Below, piece after piece: positions 43,788 through 53,116 of a stretch of 64,000 nt of DNA. Within the stretch, counting starts at the first letter, position 1; every line of letters begins with the position of its first letter. The translations under genes and the position numbers were made by a program. The notes below the pieces were generated by a model. It was not told where the DNA came from, made no database searches, and saw only the letters and a program-made list of their open reading frames with translations. Origin of the DNA: Candidatus Kryptoniota bacterium (GTDB lineage: Bacteria; Bacteroidota; Ignavibacteria; Kryptoniales; JAKASW01); the NCBI GenBank assembly GCA_036567965.1, contig DATCTN010000018.1, positions 81,534 through 145,533 on the forward strand. The letters run 5' to 3'.

Positions 43788-46700
43788 TTATTTCAGAAGG
43801 AGCATCTTCTTTACAGCGACGAATTTCGGAGCGCCATTGGTCGGGGTTGCTTCCATCTGGCAGAAGTACACGCCGCTGCTTACCATCGTCCCGAAGTCGG
43901 TATCACCTCGCCACACAACGGAATGATCGCCGTGAGCGACATTGCTGCGCTCCAGAATTGTTTTCACCCTCTCGCCAAGAACATTGTAAATTCGAATCAA
44001 CACGCTACTCTGAAGAGGAAGGTAGTATGAAATCGTTGTCGCCGGATTAAAGGGATTGGGATAATTCTGAACCAGCTGGAAAGTGGAGGCGACCTTCAAA
44101 GCAGGCGGGACCGCTGAGTCATTCACATCCTGACCGAAGTTCAGATCAGCGACCTGCACCGAACCTCTTATTGAAAACCCAAGTATTCTACGGACCGTAC
44201 TTCCCCACTTGACGCTGGTCAGGTCGAGGTCGAGATTTCTAGCGAATGACGTCCAGCTCCCTGAACTTGCCGCGTTCCCAATATAGATTGAAATTGTGTT
44301 GTCCGGATTGATCATAGATGCACCGCTCCCCGGATAGTAGCTAATGTATGTCGAAGTGCTGTTGTTATCCACCAGCCATACTCTCAAGAGATAAGGCGAG
44401 CTGCCTTTTACAGAAGCGGTGACGGTATTCGCAAGCCAGCGGCCGTATTTGTCAATGCCGAAGTCCAGGCCGCTCTGAGAAGAAACGCTTAGCTTCTTCG
44501 CATGGATCGTGGAGTCAAAACCGACAGATATCGTCCCGCTCGCCAGACTCGCCACCCAGCCGTGGTTGAGAGGAGAATCGGAATAATTAAGCGAATCCAC
44601 GACAATCGGGTGGACGCTTATCCAGTAGGATTGCGTGTCGGCATCTGCGAACTGGTCTCGCACAACTATGGTGACGAGATGTGTCGTCGAGTCGGTAATG
44701 GGAGCAATTCCCGAGAGGATTCCGTCGGCCATCATGGACAACCACCTTGGACCGGTGAGAAGCGTATAGGTCAGGGTGTCATTCACATCGACACCGATTG
44801 AATAGACGGGTGAATAGTACGTTGCGTTGGGTGCGACGACAGAGTCAGGAGCAGAAACGATCTGAATTGCCGAGGGATGAACTCCTTCGACATGTATTGC
44901 AGAAGTGATAGAAGCAGTGTCGCCATGCTGGTCGGCTGCAACGATTGAAACGGCAAACACACCCGGTACCACTGGAGCTACGCCTGAGAGCGTGCCATTG
45001 GCGCTGATCTGCAGCCAGGCAGGCGCTGTCAGGAGCTGATACGAAATGGGATCCGCCGGATACATACACGCAGTCACCAACTGTGTGGAAAAATTTCTGC
45101 CGACGGTAGCCATCGTATCCGGCAAACCAAGAATACTGATAGGAAGTGTCATCTTCTTCCTAAGAAGCATTCCGCTCACCTTGACCGTGCCACTCTTGTA
45201 GCTTGTGCAAATCACCGCGATGTTTAGGGTTGAGACATCGCTAGGGATCACAAGGCTGGTATCATGGTTCGCAGATCGGTAGAGAGTGTAGTTTGTCCAA
45301 CCAGCACTCGTCGCAGGAAATGTGTAAACCTGATTTGGATAACCGGTCATTGAGAATGTTACGGTTATAGTGTCCCCGGTTGCGCCCTTTGTCCAGATAC
45401 TGAAATCGTTCTGTCCCTTTTCGACGCCTGCAAGGTCGGTGATCGTACAGAAAGTTGCTTTCGTTGAAACGGAGAGGCTGTATCCACCGTCGGATAGGAG
45501 TCCGTCGGTGCTATCCAGCACGGACGTCGGACTCATCCAGTATCCGTCAGGAACTTGATTGTTATCGAGGTCAACATTCAGCGGAGGCATTATATTCACA
45601 TATGGGTCCTGAGGAACATCATAGAGAAGATGCGTCATCTCCCCGACTGTCTGTACCTGGATTCGACTAGAATTCTGACGGCACCACGCCAGGAGGCTGT
45701 CCATGCGGGAGACATAACCATTCCAACCTCCAAGTAGTTCATTGAAGTGGCTATGACCCATAAGGAAGTAGTGCCGTGCCACATTGTCGGCAATCACGGA
45801 TTCGACAGTCTTGAGCTCCCACTGGTCCTCGTAGAAATCGCCCCAATTGATCCTGAATCTGGTGTCCTGACTCGAGCCGGACTGATCGTAGCATTTCAGA
45901 CTGGCGGTTGGAAACGTTTCAGCTGAAGTGTACCCTCGCTCGTTTCCGTAGATCTGTTCTATCTGAGTGGGTTGAGCAAAAGGCCACATTCCTCCAGGCT
46001 GGATCCAAGTGGCAGGTCTTGCCAAGCTGTGGGCATCACAAAGCTGAAGCGTCCTGTCGGCGAGGAGTTCGAGTGCCGCGGTGGTGACCTTGACATTATA
46101 TTCCCCCACGAAGTGGCACCAAACGCCCATAGTGTCCTTGATGGGAACAGTCTCCCACCAATAGCTGAGCAGCTTGAGCGTGTCGATGTTGGTGGAGTCC
46201 GACGCGTAAACGTTCGAGAGGTCACCGATGCTGTAGAGTTGATGCGTCCCCGGGATATAGATGCCCCAGAGAGTGCCGTTCATTTTCACGAAATCTCTGA
46301 AAGCCCCCGGATCGATGCTGTATGCCATTCCGCCTATGATACTAATGACGCATCCGCCTGGTGCAGCCTGACCGTTGTAGAGAGAGGTATCGATGTTATG
46401 GTCGTAAGTGAGGCAGACGGTGTTGCCGTTAATGTGATCTACTCCGGGAGCGCCCGAATAGGCCGTTGTGTCGTCTACTCCGAAGAAAAGCGTATTGTGA
46501 TTGGGCGTGTGGTCAGCCATTTCGTGTCCGCTTGCCTGGAGGTTTCTTATCATTTGAAAATAATCTTCGACGCCCTGCTCCAGTTCCAGGTTTTGCGCGA
46601 ACGTGAAATGATAACCGTACTTGTCGAAAACCTTTGCGTAGGAATACCACTCACTGATGGGGTGATCGTCATCCACTCTGAAACTGACTCCGCCGATCTT

Positions 46701-46814
46701 GAGATTATTCGGGACGTTTGATACGTATGACTGAGCTTCAAGGGTTCGTGGTACGGCCCATAAGGCGCACTCAAGGGTGAGGAGACCGCAGATAAAAGAG
46801 ATATATTTGATCAT
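43788..46814 (-). CDS. Large T9SS-sorted protein with polysaccharide-deacetylase-like domain
   Basis: About 1008 residues. Signal peptide, then a NodB-like region: 'GGVSFRVDDDHP' (motif 1 Asp) and 'MADHTPNH' at about 99-106, an HxxxH metal pair as in carbohydrate esterase family 4. 'WIQPGGMWPF' and 'HYFLMGHSHFNELLGGW' may supply other motifs. Residues 400-560 form a carbohydrate-binding-like beta domain. Two putative Ig (He_PIG) repeats follow, 'LLTAPAWLQISANGTLSGVA' and 'LLTGPRWLSMMADGILSGIA'. Then comes another beta domain and a T9SS sorting domain ('NYPNPFNPATTISYYLPL' to 'KKMLLLK'). It would deacetylate the exported polymer at the cell surface. ATG at 46814 is preferred to the GTG at 46826. 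Confidence 0.8.
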   Translation of the reverse strand: MIKYISFICGLLTLECALWAVPRTLEAQSYVSNVPNNLKIGGVSFRVDDDHPISEWYSYAKVFDKYGYHFTFAQNLELEQGVEDYFQMIRNLQASGHEMADHTPNHNTLFFGVDDTTAYSGAPGVDHINGNTVCLTYDHNIDTSLYNGQAAPGGCVISIIGGMAYSIDPGAFRDFVKMNGTLWGIYIPGTHQLYSIGDLSNVYASDSTNIDTLKLLSYWWETVPIKDTMGVWCHFVGEYNVKVTTAALELLADRTLQLCDAHSLARPATWIQPGGMWPFAQPTQIEQIYGNERGYTSAETFPTASLKCYDQSGSSQDTRFRINWGDFYEDQWELKTVESVIADNVARHYFLMGHSHFNELLGGWNGYVSRMDSLLAWCRQNSSRIQVQTVGEMTHLLYDVPQDPYVNIMPPLNVDLDNNQVPDGYWMSPTSVLDSTDGLLSDGGYSLSVSTKATFCTITDLAGVEKGQNDFSIWTKGATGDTITVTFSMTGYPNQVYTFPATSAGWTNYTLYRSANHDTSLVIPSDVSTLNIAVICTSYKSGTVKVSGMLLRKKMTLPISILGLPDTMATVGRNFSTQLVTACMYPADPISYQLLTAPAWLQISANGTLSGVAPVVPGVFAVSIVAADQHGDTASITSAIHVEGVHPSAIQIVSAPDSVVAPNATYYSPVYSIGVDVNDTLTYTLLTGPRWLSMMADGILSGIAPITDSTTHLVTIVVRDQFADADTQSYWISVHPIVVDSLNYSDSPLNHGWVASLASGTISVGFDSTIHAKKLSVSSQSGLDFGIDKYGRWLANTVTASVKGSSPYLLRVWLVDNNSTSTYISYYPGSGASMINPDNTISIYIGNAASSGSWTSFARNLDLDLTSVKWGSTVRRILGFSIRGSVQVADLNFGQDVNDSAVPPALKVASTFQLVQNYPNPFNPATTISYYLPLQSSVLIRIYNVLGERVKTILERSNVAHGDHSVVWRGDTDFGTMVSSGVYFCQMEATPTNGAPKFVAVKKMLLLK

Positions 46815-47107
46815 AACTTCAATCACACCTCAGAGTCTTGCTCAAGAATTTGATAAGATGCAGACAATGTCACGAAAAACTCACGGGATCGACCGCCATG
46901 CTGGAACTGGAAGGCAATAAAACCGTGGTTAGCGCTTAATTAATCTCGTTCTCTGTCTAAATTACCGGACCCGATTCGGTATTCAATCCAGGCTGATGCT
47001 GGCATTCTCCAGCCGCAGTTTAGCGCGGTTTTTGCGCGCGGCCTGCTAAGATCTAACGACCCCCCAAACTGGAAGTTGAGCGAATTCCGAACAGTATCCT
47101 CATCGAA

Positions 47108-47941
47108 TCAAATGGATCGCAGGGCGTTCACGCATTGGTGAATAGTACGAAATGTCCCGCCTCGATGCAAACATTCCTCTATAATGCGTATATAGAGATG
47201 AGTGAAACCGGGGAATTCGTTTTCGTTCATTCTTTCCTGGTGCCAGTTCAAAACTAGCACCCCATCGCTCGATTCAACTTCATCGATCACGGAGACGATT
47301 TTTTTCCAAGGCTGCAATACAGCACATATATCCATCAGGGGAAGAGGAACAACGAAAAAGCCTGGAGCGCCGGGTGGAGAGAAGACGCCACGTTTTCCTC
47401 CTTTGAAACCTATGTCTCGAGTATAGCCATATGAGGCGTCGTAAAGAAATCCAGCTTTGCTCTGCAATCGCCACGTTTTGTCATCAAGGTTGAGATAATG
47501 TTGCCGAATCCCAGCAACCGAGTGTCCGACAACTCGTTCAAGGACTCGTTTCTCCTCTGTCAAGAGATTTACATCTCGAAATGAGCGATAGGAACCGTGG
47601 ACGCCAATCTCCCATCCATTCGAATCGAGATATCTTATCATCTCCTGAATGCGCTCATCGCGGATGTCATAATTGCCCAACGAGAGTTTCCAGTTCGAGA
47701 TCTGGAGCGGATGCCACGGAATAGATTCGTTCAAAAAGAAGAAGGTCGACTTCACTCCATAACGGTTCTCTATGTCGATGACTGTCTTGAAGTTCCAGTA
47801 CGGCTCTTCAAGAAAGAGCGACCTGACATGGTACAAAAGACGTCCGAACTGAAACCGCGCCAACGATTTCAGAGAATGCGAGATGTACTGAAAGGACTTT
47901 CTAGTCCGATCAATGTCATGCGACAATGCTACGCTAAACAT
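47108..47941 (-). CDS. Cytosolic polysaccharide-deacetylase-fold protein
   Basis: 277 residues without a signal peptide. 'FSVALSHDIDRTRKS' carries the HDxD metal start, 'STFFFLNESI' the strand after motif 1, and 'GWEIGVHGSYRSF' motif 2 with His. 'IRQHYLNLD' replaces the usual motif 3 Arg region and 'VLVLNWHQERMNE' the last His motif. This variant is known from O-antigen loci (WbmS-like) and probably acts on a nucleotide or lipid-linked sugar rather than on polymer. It is tightly packed with a PHP gene 13 bases upstream. Confidence 0.8.
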   Translation of the reverse strand: MFSVALSHDIDRTRKSFQYISHSLKSLARFQFGRLLYHVRSLFLEEPYWNFKTVIDIENRYGVKSTFFFLNESIPWHPLQISNWKLSLGNYDIRDERIQEMIRYLDSNGWEIGVHGSYRSFRDVNLLTEEKRVLERVVGHSVAGIRQHYLNLDDKTWRLQSKAGFLYDASYGYTRDIGFKGGKRGVFSPPGAPGFFVVPLPLMDICAVLQPWKKIVSVIDEVESSDGVLVLNWHQERMNENEFPGFTHLYIRIIEECLHRGGTFRTIHQCVNALRSI

Positions 47942-47954
47942 ACCGGCGGGCGAT

Positions 47955-48638
47955 TCACTTATTAAACGCAGCCAGGAAAATATATTTTGGGATGTCGAGA
48001 TAAGCTCTCTTTCTCCACGACCCGATTCCCTGACTCATTCGCAGATTTCTTTTCGGTGTCAGACCTTTCCGAACCATCTGCATCTTCATTTGATCATCAA
48101 GCTTAAAAGGAACCCGACACAGATCGGATTTGATATGTGCATCCGTACCGGCAAGTGCAAACTTTCCGAATTTGAGACGCAGTTGCTCGGCATATGCGTT
48201 GAATTTGGGATTGAGGCGCGAATTAAATGTCTCGATAAAATCAATCGAATCCTGAACGTCTCTTTCGTGAATTCTGAACAAGTCATGAGAGCGGTAAGGA
48301 TGCGGAAGACAGACCAGGCCCCCCTGCTGCTTTATATTTCCGCAGACGGTGAAGAAGTCGCCCGGAGGCACTGCAACATTAAGCGGAAAGCCAATGATGT
48401 CTCCGATATCAGTCGATACTTCCTCACCGATTATCACTTCGAAATTCCGGAACCCGCGATCATGCACGTACTCTCGTGCAGCCAATGCGCCATCGATCGT
48501 GTCATGATCAGTAATTATGAGTAGCTCAACGCCGTTCCTTATACAGGCATCCACCATTCCACCCGGATCGATCAGGGAGTCGAACGAGTGGCGCGTGTGG
48601 ACGTGAAACACTACGACTTTATTCTTTAGCCAATCCAT
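47955..48638 (-). CDS. PHP-domain metal-dependent hydrolase
   Basis: 227 residues. 'VVFHVHTRHSFDS' gives the first HxH metal pair; 'LLIITDHDTIDGAL' the second; 'IIGEEVSTDIGDIIGFPLN' the Glu and Asp ligands; 'VCLPHPYRSHDL' and 'FALAGTDAHIKSDL' the last ligands. All nine expected positions are present, so it should bind two or three divalent metals and act as a phosphoesterase. CapC/Wzb-like tyrosine phosphatases (Wzb/YwqE type) share this fold, so it could dephosphorylate the Wzc kinase; a sugar phosphate is another option. Overlaps ATP-grasp 2 by 20 bases (ATG) or 38 (GTG at 48656). Confidence 0.82.
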   Translation of the reverse strand: MDWLKNKVVVFHVHTRHSFDSLIDPGGMVDACIRNGVELLIITDHDTIDGALAAREYVHDRGFRNFEVIIGEEVSTDIGDIIGFPLNVAVPPGDFFTVCGNIKQQGGLVCLPHPYRSHDLFRIHERDVQDSIDFIETFNSRLNPKFNAYAEQLRLKFGKFALAGTDAHIKSDLCRVPFKLDDQMKMQMVRKGLTPKRNLRMSQGIGSWRKRAYLDIPKYIFLAAFNK

Positions 48639-49803
48639 GAGGATATTTCTTTTCACGTATAATCTTGTATCCGGTATTCAGAACGTTGAATCCCACAACA
48701 AGTGGATCATCAAAATGTACATCAGTATGAATGACGACCTGCCTTCTCAGCTTTCTAAATTCCGCTCTCTGTGTCCGCGAGGAATGGATTGACCATAAAA
48801 CATCGTGCGGCCAAACCCACCGAAAATATACCTCCGGCGTGTATGAGCTTTCGGGAATGGGTCGATTCAGAGCGAGAAGATAATGCAAATAAGGGAAGTT
48901 TATGCCGGCCTGGAAGCTCAATTCGAGAGAGCCCCAATACTTTGGATTAATCTCCATCAACTTGAACTCGCCGTCCGAATCATCTTTCTTAAACTCCACC
49001 ATAGCGACGCCGTGCCAGTTGAGCGTCTCAAGTATAAGCAGGCCTGCCTCAAGCAATCTCCGATCGTAGAAGCTCTTGGCAAAAGTGCTGGCTCCACCCG
49101 TTATAGGAAACTCGTGAAGTCTTTCATGCATGAAGTACGAGATACACTTGCCTTTATCAAACAGAGCGTAGAAGCCGAATCCCTTACCTCTGATGTATTC
49201 CTGGATAATGGGAAAAGATTTATCCGCCGGATAGTTCTCGGTGAGACGCGCGAAGGATGCGGAAAGTTCTGTGAAGTTGTTGCAGTAAACCACACCGCCT
49301 TCATCATAGTTCGCTTTCTTGAGGACACATGGAAAGTGAATAGCGTCCCGAAGGTCCGACAGTTCTTGGCAATTCTGAGGATAATAAGTCTTCGGTGCGG
49401 GTACTCCGATGCTTTCAGCGAATTTGAAAGTTCTTCTTTTGTCCTGTGCAATTGCAATAGATTTCTCATCCGCGATCGCAACGTGCGTAAGTTTGGTCAG
49501 GCCATTCAGATTACTGCTCACGGTATGAAAAGCCAGATTGCCCACCGGGAGTAGGACGTCGACTTGAATTTTCGTTAGAATCTCAAGCAGGACGTTACTA
49601 TACGCTTCCGCGATCCTGATTGCACTACCCGCATGAGATATTTCCCGCCTGAGGAATTTCTTGTCGACAATCCGCGAGAAAAGAGTCATGGATAGATACC
49701 GACTGCACAGAACCCCAACTTTCAGATTCTTGCTTTTGAGCGCCCGGGCCATCGCATAGGTGTGCTTGTAATGACCATCGGTCAGGAGCACGTCGAGATT
49801 CAT
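48619..49803 (-). CDS. ATP-grasp enzyme 2 of the polysaccharide locus
   Basis: 394 residues. 'LDVLLTDGHYKHTYAMARAL' is the N-terminal Rossmann-like part, 'FPCVLKKANYDEGGVVYCNN' the nucleotide-binding loop, 'PIIQEYIRGKGFGFYALFDK' the middle and 'FKLMEINPKYWGSLELSFQA' the magnesium-binding 'EINPK'. It belongs to the carbamoyl-phosphate-synthetase-like ATP-grasp group. The second domain after residue 290 ('VWPHDVLWSI') is not recognisable. Together with PHP and deacetylase neighbours this is the pattern of unassigned glycan-modification cassettes. Substrate unknown. Confidence 0.82.
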   Translation of the reverse strand: MNLDVLLTDGHYKHTYAMARALKSKNLKVGVLCSRYLSMTLFSRIVDKKFLRREISHAGSAIRIAEAYSNVLLEILTKIQVDVLLPVGNLAFHTVSSNLNGLTKLTHVAIADEKSIAIAQDKRRTFKFAESIGVPAPKTYYPQNCQELSDLRDAIHFPCVLKKANYDEGGVVYCNNFTELSASFARLTENYPADKSFPIIQEYIRGKGFGFYALFDKGKCISYFMHERLHEFPITGGASTFAKSFYDRRLLEAGLLILETLNWHGVAMVEFKKDDSDGEFKLMEINPKYWGSLELSFQAGINFPYLHYLLALNRPIPESSYTPEVYFRWVWPHDVLWSIHSSRTQRAEFRKLRRQVVIHTDVHFDDPLVVGFNVLNTGYKIIREKKYPHGLAKE

Positions 49804-49834
49804 TCAGCGTCCACCAGGGATCGAACCGGGTCTT

Positions 49835-51034
49835 TCATGCAAGGCGTCTCATTACGTCAAGCATCACTTCTCCCTGATTTTGCCAGGAATAACGCTGAGT
49901 AAACCGCCTTACATTCTTAGCTACCGAGGCTCGAAGGACCGGATCGGCAATCAACATTCTCAACTTGTCCGTGAAATCGCCCTCCACCCCGGGGTCATAG
50001 TATTGAACCATGTCCTCATCGAAATACCGCTGGAGGATAGGAAGACGCGGCGCCATCGCCGGTACTCCTGCCTCTGCCAGTTCGAGCAGCTTTGTCGGAA
50101 TGGCGAGATCAGAATAGTAGGGCGCGTTCACCATGGGGACGAGCCCAATGTCGGCGAGTTGAATCTCTCTTGCGATTCTCTCGATCGGGAGGAGACCATA
50201 CATCTTCACGACTTTCTCCAGGCCCAAATCCGCGACCAAACCTCTAAGCATCTGCGCATCGGGACCATCGCCGAAAATATCGAGGCGAAGATCGTATTCT
50301 GCAGACAGCACTTTCACACTTCTTAGTACGAGAGTGAGATCGTACCATCTTGCCAGAATGCCCTGGTACACCATTCTGAGGGCCCCGCTTTTCTCAGTCC
50401 TGACCAAGGACTCCCTGGAGAATAAATTGTCGTCGATAACATTCATTACAATACTAATGTCGTTTCTCCCTGTTCTAGACTGTAGAATCTCCTTCACAGG
50501 ATCGCTTACCGTCATGACCTCATCCACGAAACCCACGGATAACCTCTCAGCCAGGCAGACAACTCGGTAGACCAAGCTGCGTTTGTTCAGTTTCCATCGG
50601 TTCAGAAAGAGGTCAGGCAGGACCTCATGCATATCCAAAACGAGCCTTGTTCCAAACAGTTTCGGTATGAGTCCCGCGAAGACAAGGAAGTCAGGCGGAT
50701 TATGGAACTGGATCACGTCATATTTTCTTATGAGACCCGGAGGGACCAAACTAACAGAGACAAGAAAAAGGAAGGCAATGTACTCGAACAGATAGACAAC
50801 AAGAGATGCCCCCCTGTGTCTTTTGACTCTCAGTCTCCTTATGTGAACACCGTTGGCGAGATCTCGGAGGGGTTGATCTTTGTCGCGCAAACAAAAGACG
50901 ACTACTTCAACGCCGTTCCTGACCAGAAGCTCAGCCTCCCTCTTAACCCTAGCTTCGCCTACGGGAAAGTAGGCATGGACAACCATGGCAACTCTTTTGG
51001 GCAGATGCTGCGCATTCATCTCATCATTAGTCAT
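49835..51034 (-). CDS. Glycosyltransferase family 4
   Basis: 399 residues. GT-B fold: 'VAMVVHAYFPVGEARVKREA' at the N-terminus, 'DVIQFHNPPDFLVFAGLIP' before the linker, and in the C-terminal domain 'LRLDIFGDGPDAQMLRGLVA' and 'IPTKLLELAEAGVPAMAPRL' with the E-x7-E-like 'KLLELAEAG' that binds the nucleotide. It should transfer a sugar retaining the anomeric configuration in the cytosol. The ATG at 51034 is used; a second ATG 15 bases later is possible. Confidence 0.9.
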   Translation of the reverse strand: MTNDEMNAQHLPKRVAMVVHAYFPVGEARVKREAELLVRNGVEVVVFCLRDKDQPLRDLANGVHIRRLRVKRHRGASLVVYLFEYIAFLFLVSVSLVPPGLIRKYDVIQFHNPPDFLVFAGLIPKLFGTRLVLDMHEVLPDLFLNRWKLNKRSLVYRVVCLAERLSVGFVDEVMTVSDPVKEILQSRTGRNDISIVMNVIDDNLFSRESLVRTEKSGALRMVYQGILARWYDLTLVLRSVKVLSAEYDLRLDIFGDGPDAQMLRGLVADLGLEKVVKMYGLLPIERIAREIQLADIGLVPMVNAPYYSDLAIPTKLLELAEAGVPAMAPRLPILQRYFDEDMVQYYDPGVEGDFTDKLRMLIADPVLRASVAKNVRRFTQRYSWQNQGEVMLDVMRRLA

Positions 51035-51136
51035 AAATCTTTGGATCCCTCATGCCGCAGATGGTAATTTCCTGCCAAGCTTTGTTTCCCCAGGGATAAA
51101 TTAAGTGAAAATTTTCGTGGTACAAGATAGGTTGAT

Positions 51137-52123
51137 TCAATTCCGATCGTGGTTGGATGGAAGGCCTGTGATGGTCTCATAAACCCGTGCTATTCTGCTC
51201 GCTGTCGCCTCAAGTGAGAGATGTTGGATCTTGGTGTGCCCGTCAAACGATCTACGGTGCGAAAGATAAACCTGTTCCAGTGCATCGGCGATGGCGCGGG
51301 GTGTGTCTTCCACAATAAAACAATTGTCCGCGCTATCGATACGTTCCTTAGCGTATCCCACATCAACAGACACCACTGGCAGGTCGCATGCAAGTGCCTC
51401 CTTCACGACGTGGGGACCTCCCTCGTGCGACGAGGTGACTAAGAGGCAGTCGACCGAGTTCATATATAATGATACCCTATCCTGAGAGATACCATCTATG
51501 TCAATCAGTGAGACATTCTGATACTCTTCACGCAATAAGGACACTCCCTTATTAGCAAGCCAGTATCTCTTCACGCCGTTTGATTTCGTGCCGGCAAACA
51601 GTACGTAAAACGTCTTTGGTGAGAGCGAAAGATCTTCCCTATTCGAAGCCCTTTTAAAGAATACTCTTTGGTCAAGTCCTTCTGGAATTACATGGGATTT
51701 TTTGGAGACAAGAGACGCCATGCGCGCAGATTGAACTATGCTTGCAGATGAAAGCCTGGAGAGTATCTTGCTTAATCCAACGTGAACTATCCTGCTGAGT
51801 TTTACTGAACTGCCATCAGCTCGGCATTTGCCGTACACGTCACTACCAACGTACGTCACGACTACCGGCAAAGATGAGCTAAGCCTCGCTACCCAACCGA
51901 CATACATATAAAATGCGTGAATCACATCGTACTTCCTGATTCGCAACTGGCGCTTGATCTGAGACACCCCCGTTAAGTACTTGATATAGCCATTGCCCTC
52001 AAGAACGCATACGTCGCATTCTATGCCCATACCGCGAAGCGATTCGACTTGAAGCTTTATGTTGATGTGTGTCTTGGGATTAGCATCAGTCGGATAGGCC
52101 GATGTGACAAAGAGGATTCTCAT
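51137..52123 (-). CDS. Glycosyltransferase family 4
   Basis: 328 residues. 'RILFVTSAYPTDANPKTHIN' start; 'YDVIHAFYMYVGWVARLSS' and 'VVVTYVGSDVYGKCRADGS' in the acceptor domain; 'FYVLFAGTKSNGVKRYWLAN' and 'LVTSSHEGGPHVVKEALACD' in the donor domain, containing the expected 'EGGPHVVKEA' with the two Glu of GT4. 'GxPVVSVDVG' follows. Retaining GT-B enzyme. Sugar specificity cannot be read from sequence. Confidence 0.88.
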   Translation of the reverse strand: MRILFVTSAYPTDANPKTHINIKLQVESLRGMGIECDVCVLEGNGYIKYLTGVSQIKRQLRIRKYDVIHAFYMYVGWVARLSSSLPVVVTYVGSDVYGKCRADGSSVKLSRIVHVGLSKILSRLSSASIVQSARMASLVSKKSHVIPEGLDQRVFFKRASNREDLSLSPKTFYVLFAGTKSNGVKRYWLANKGVSLLREEYQNVSLIDIDGISQDRVSLYMNSVDCLLVTSSHEGGPHVVKEALACDLPVVSVDVGYAKERIDSADNCFIVEDTPRAIADALEQVYLSHRRSFDGHTKIQHLSLEATASRIARVYETITGLPSNHDRN

Positions 52124-52152
52124 CTTATTGAAGGGTTATGGAACGGATCGTT

Positions 52153-53097
52153 CTACAGTCCCCGAGACAACCTTTCGAAGACATCCTTTGGACGGAGGTC
52201 TTTAAATGCGAACCTAGCGCCATTCAGGCTCGCATGAAGCATAGCATGAGATCTGTCATCGGCTTTCTTCAACTTCCAGTAAGCGGCCTTTAAAATGAAA
52301 ATAGCGAGCGATAAAGACCTCACCACGAATGCGGCTGGTGCTCCATAATATGTCCTGAAGTAGTAGTACTCGCCCTGTTTATATGCAGGGATCAGAGCCG
52401 CGTGAACCGCCTTTGCACTCGCAGACCCATAGTGATAAACGTGTGCCCGGGGGTTTAAATAAATCTTGTAGCCGGCTCGTTGGGCAAGCGTCGACAACGC
52501 TGCGTCATCCGGGGTTCCAAAATAGTACTCGTCAAAATAATTAAGCCGTTTAAGTACGTCCGATCTCGCCACAAAACAGGCACCCGAGACGCAATGAGTA
52601 ATAGTAATTTCCCCGCGTGAGTCGTGGGAAGGTACGGATCTATTAAACAGTCTGTTTAGTTTGGAAGCGGCGCAAAACCATTCCCAAATTCCCAGACCCG
52701 GTCGTCCGTACATCTGAACGGTACCATCGAAATTCAATATCACCGGGGAAACAAATGCCGCATCGGGTTTTTCTTTGAACGTTTCAACGAGAGTTTGGAG
52801 ACAGTTGTCCGAGAAGTACGTATCGTCGTTCAAGACCATGGAGTACTTCCCCTGAGCCTGCCTGAGCGCCACGTTCATGTTCTCAGAATATCCATTCAGC
52901 TTGCCTATTTCTACAAATTGAACAGGAGAAAATTTATGCTTCAGCTCGACCAATCTTGATCGATCGCATTTGTAGGCGACCACTATTAATTCCAATTTGA
53001 GATCCGCTGCGAAACTGTATATAGACGTTAAACATGGGTCCAAGAACTTCATGTCGCCCATCGACGTGATCGCAATTGTGAGGTCTGGGATGTCCAT
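52153..53097 (-). CDS. Glycosyltransferase family 2
   Basis: 314 residues. GT-A fold: 'LTIAITSMGDMKFLDPCLTS' start, 'KYSMVLNDDTYFSDNCLQTL' holds the DxD-like metal site (Asn-Asp-Asp), 'CVSGACFVARSDVLKRLNYF' and 'DEYYFGTPDDAALSTLAQRA' are the acceptor and catalytic-base segments seen in rhamnosyl-transferase-like GT2 enzymes. The C-terminal tail is basic and may touch the membrane. It is inverting. Thirty bases separate it from the GT4 downstream and 20 from Wzy upstream. Confidence 0.9.
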   Translation of the reverse strand: MDIPDLTIAITSMGDMKFLDPCLTSIYSFAADLKLELIVVAYKCDRSRLVELKHKFSPVQFVEIGKLNGYSENMNVALRQAQGKYSMVLNDDTYFSDNCLQTLVETFKEKPDAAFVSPVILNFDGTVQMYGRPGLGIWEWFCAASKLNRLFNRSVPSHDSRGEITITHCVSGACFVARSDVLKRLNYFDEYYFGTPDDAALSTLAQRAGYKIYLNPRAHVYHYGSASAKAVHAALIPAYKQGEYYYFRTYYGAPAAFVVRSLSLAIFILKAAYWKLKKADDRSHAMLHASLNGARFAFKDLRPKDVFERLSRGL

Positions 53098-53116
53098 TTG
53101 GGTCGTCTTTTATCCG

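Noticed and set aside
45972..46721. 249-codon plus-strand ORF opposite the T9SS deacetylase
   Set aside because: Antisense shadow of a gene with clear domains and signal peptide; no ribosome site.
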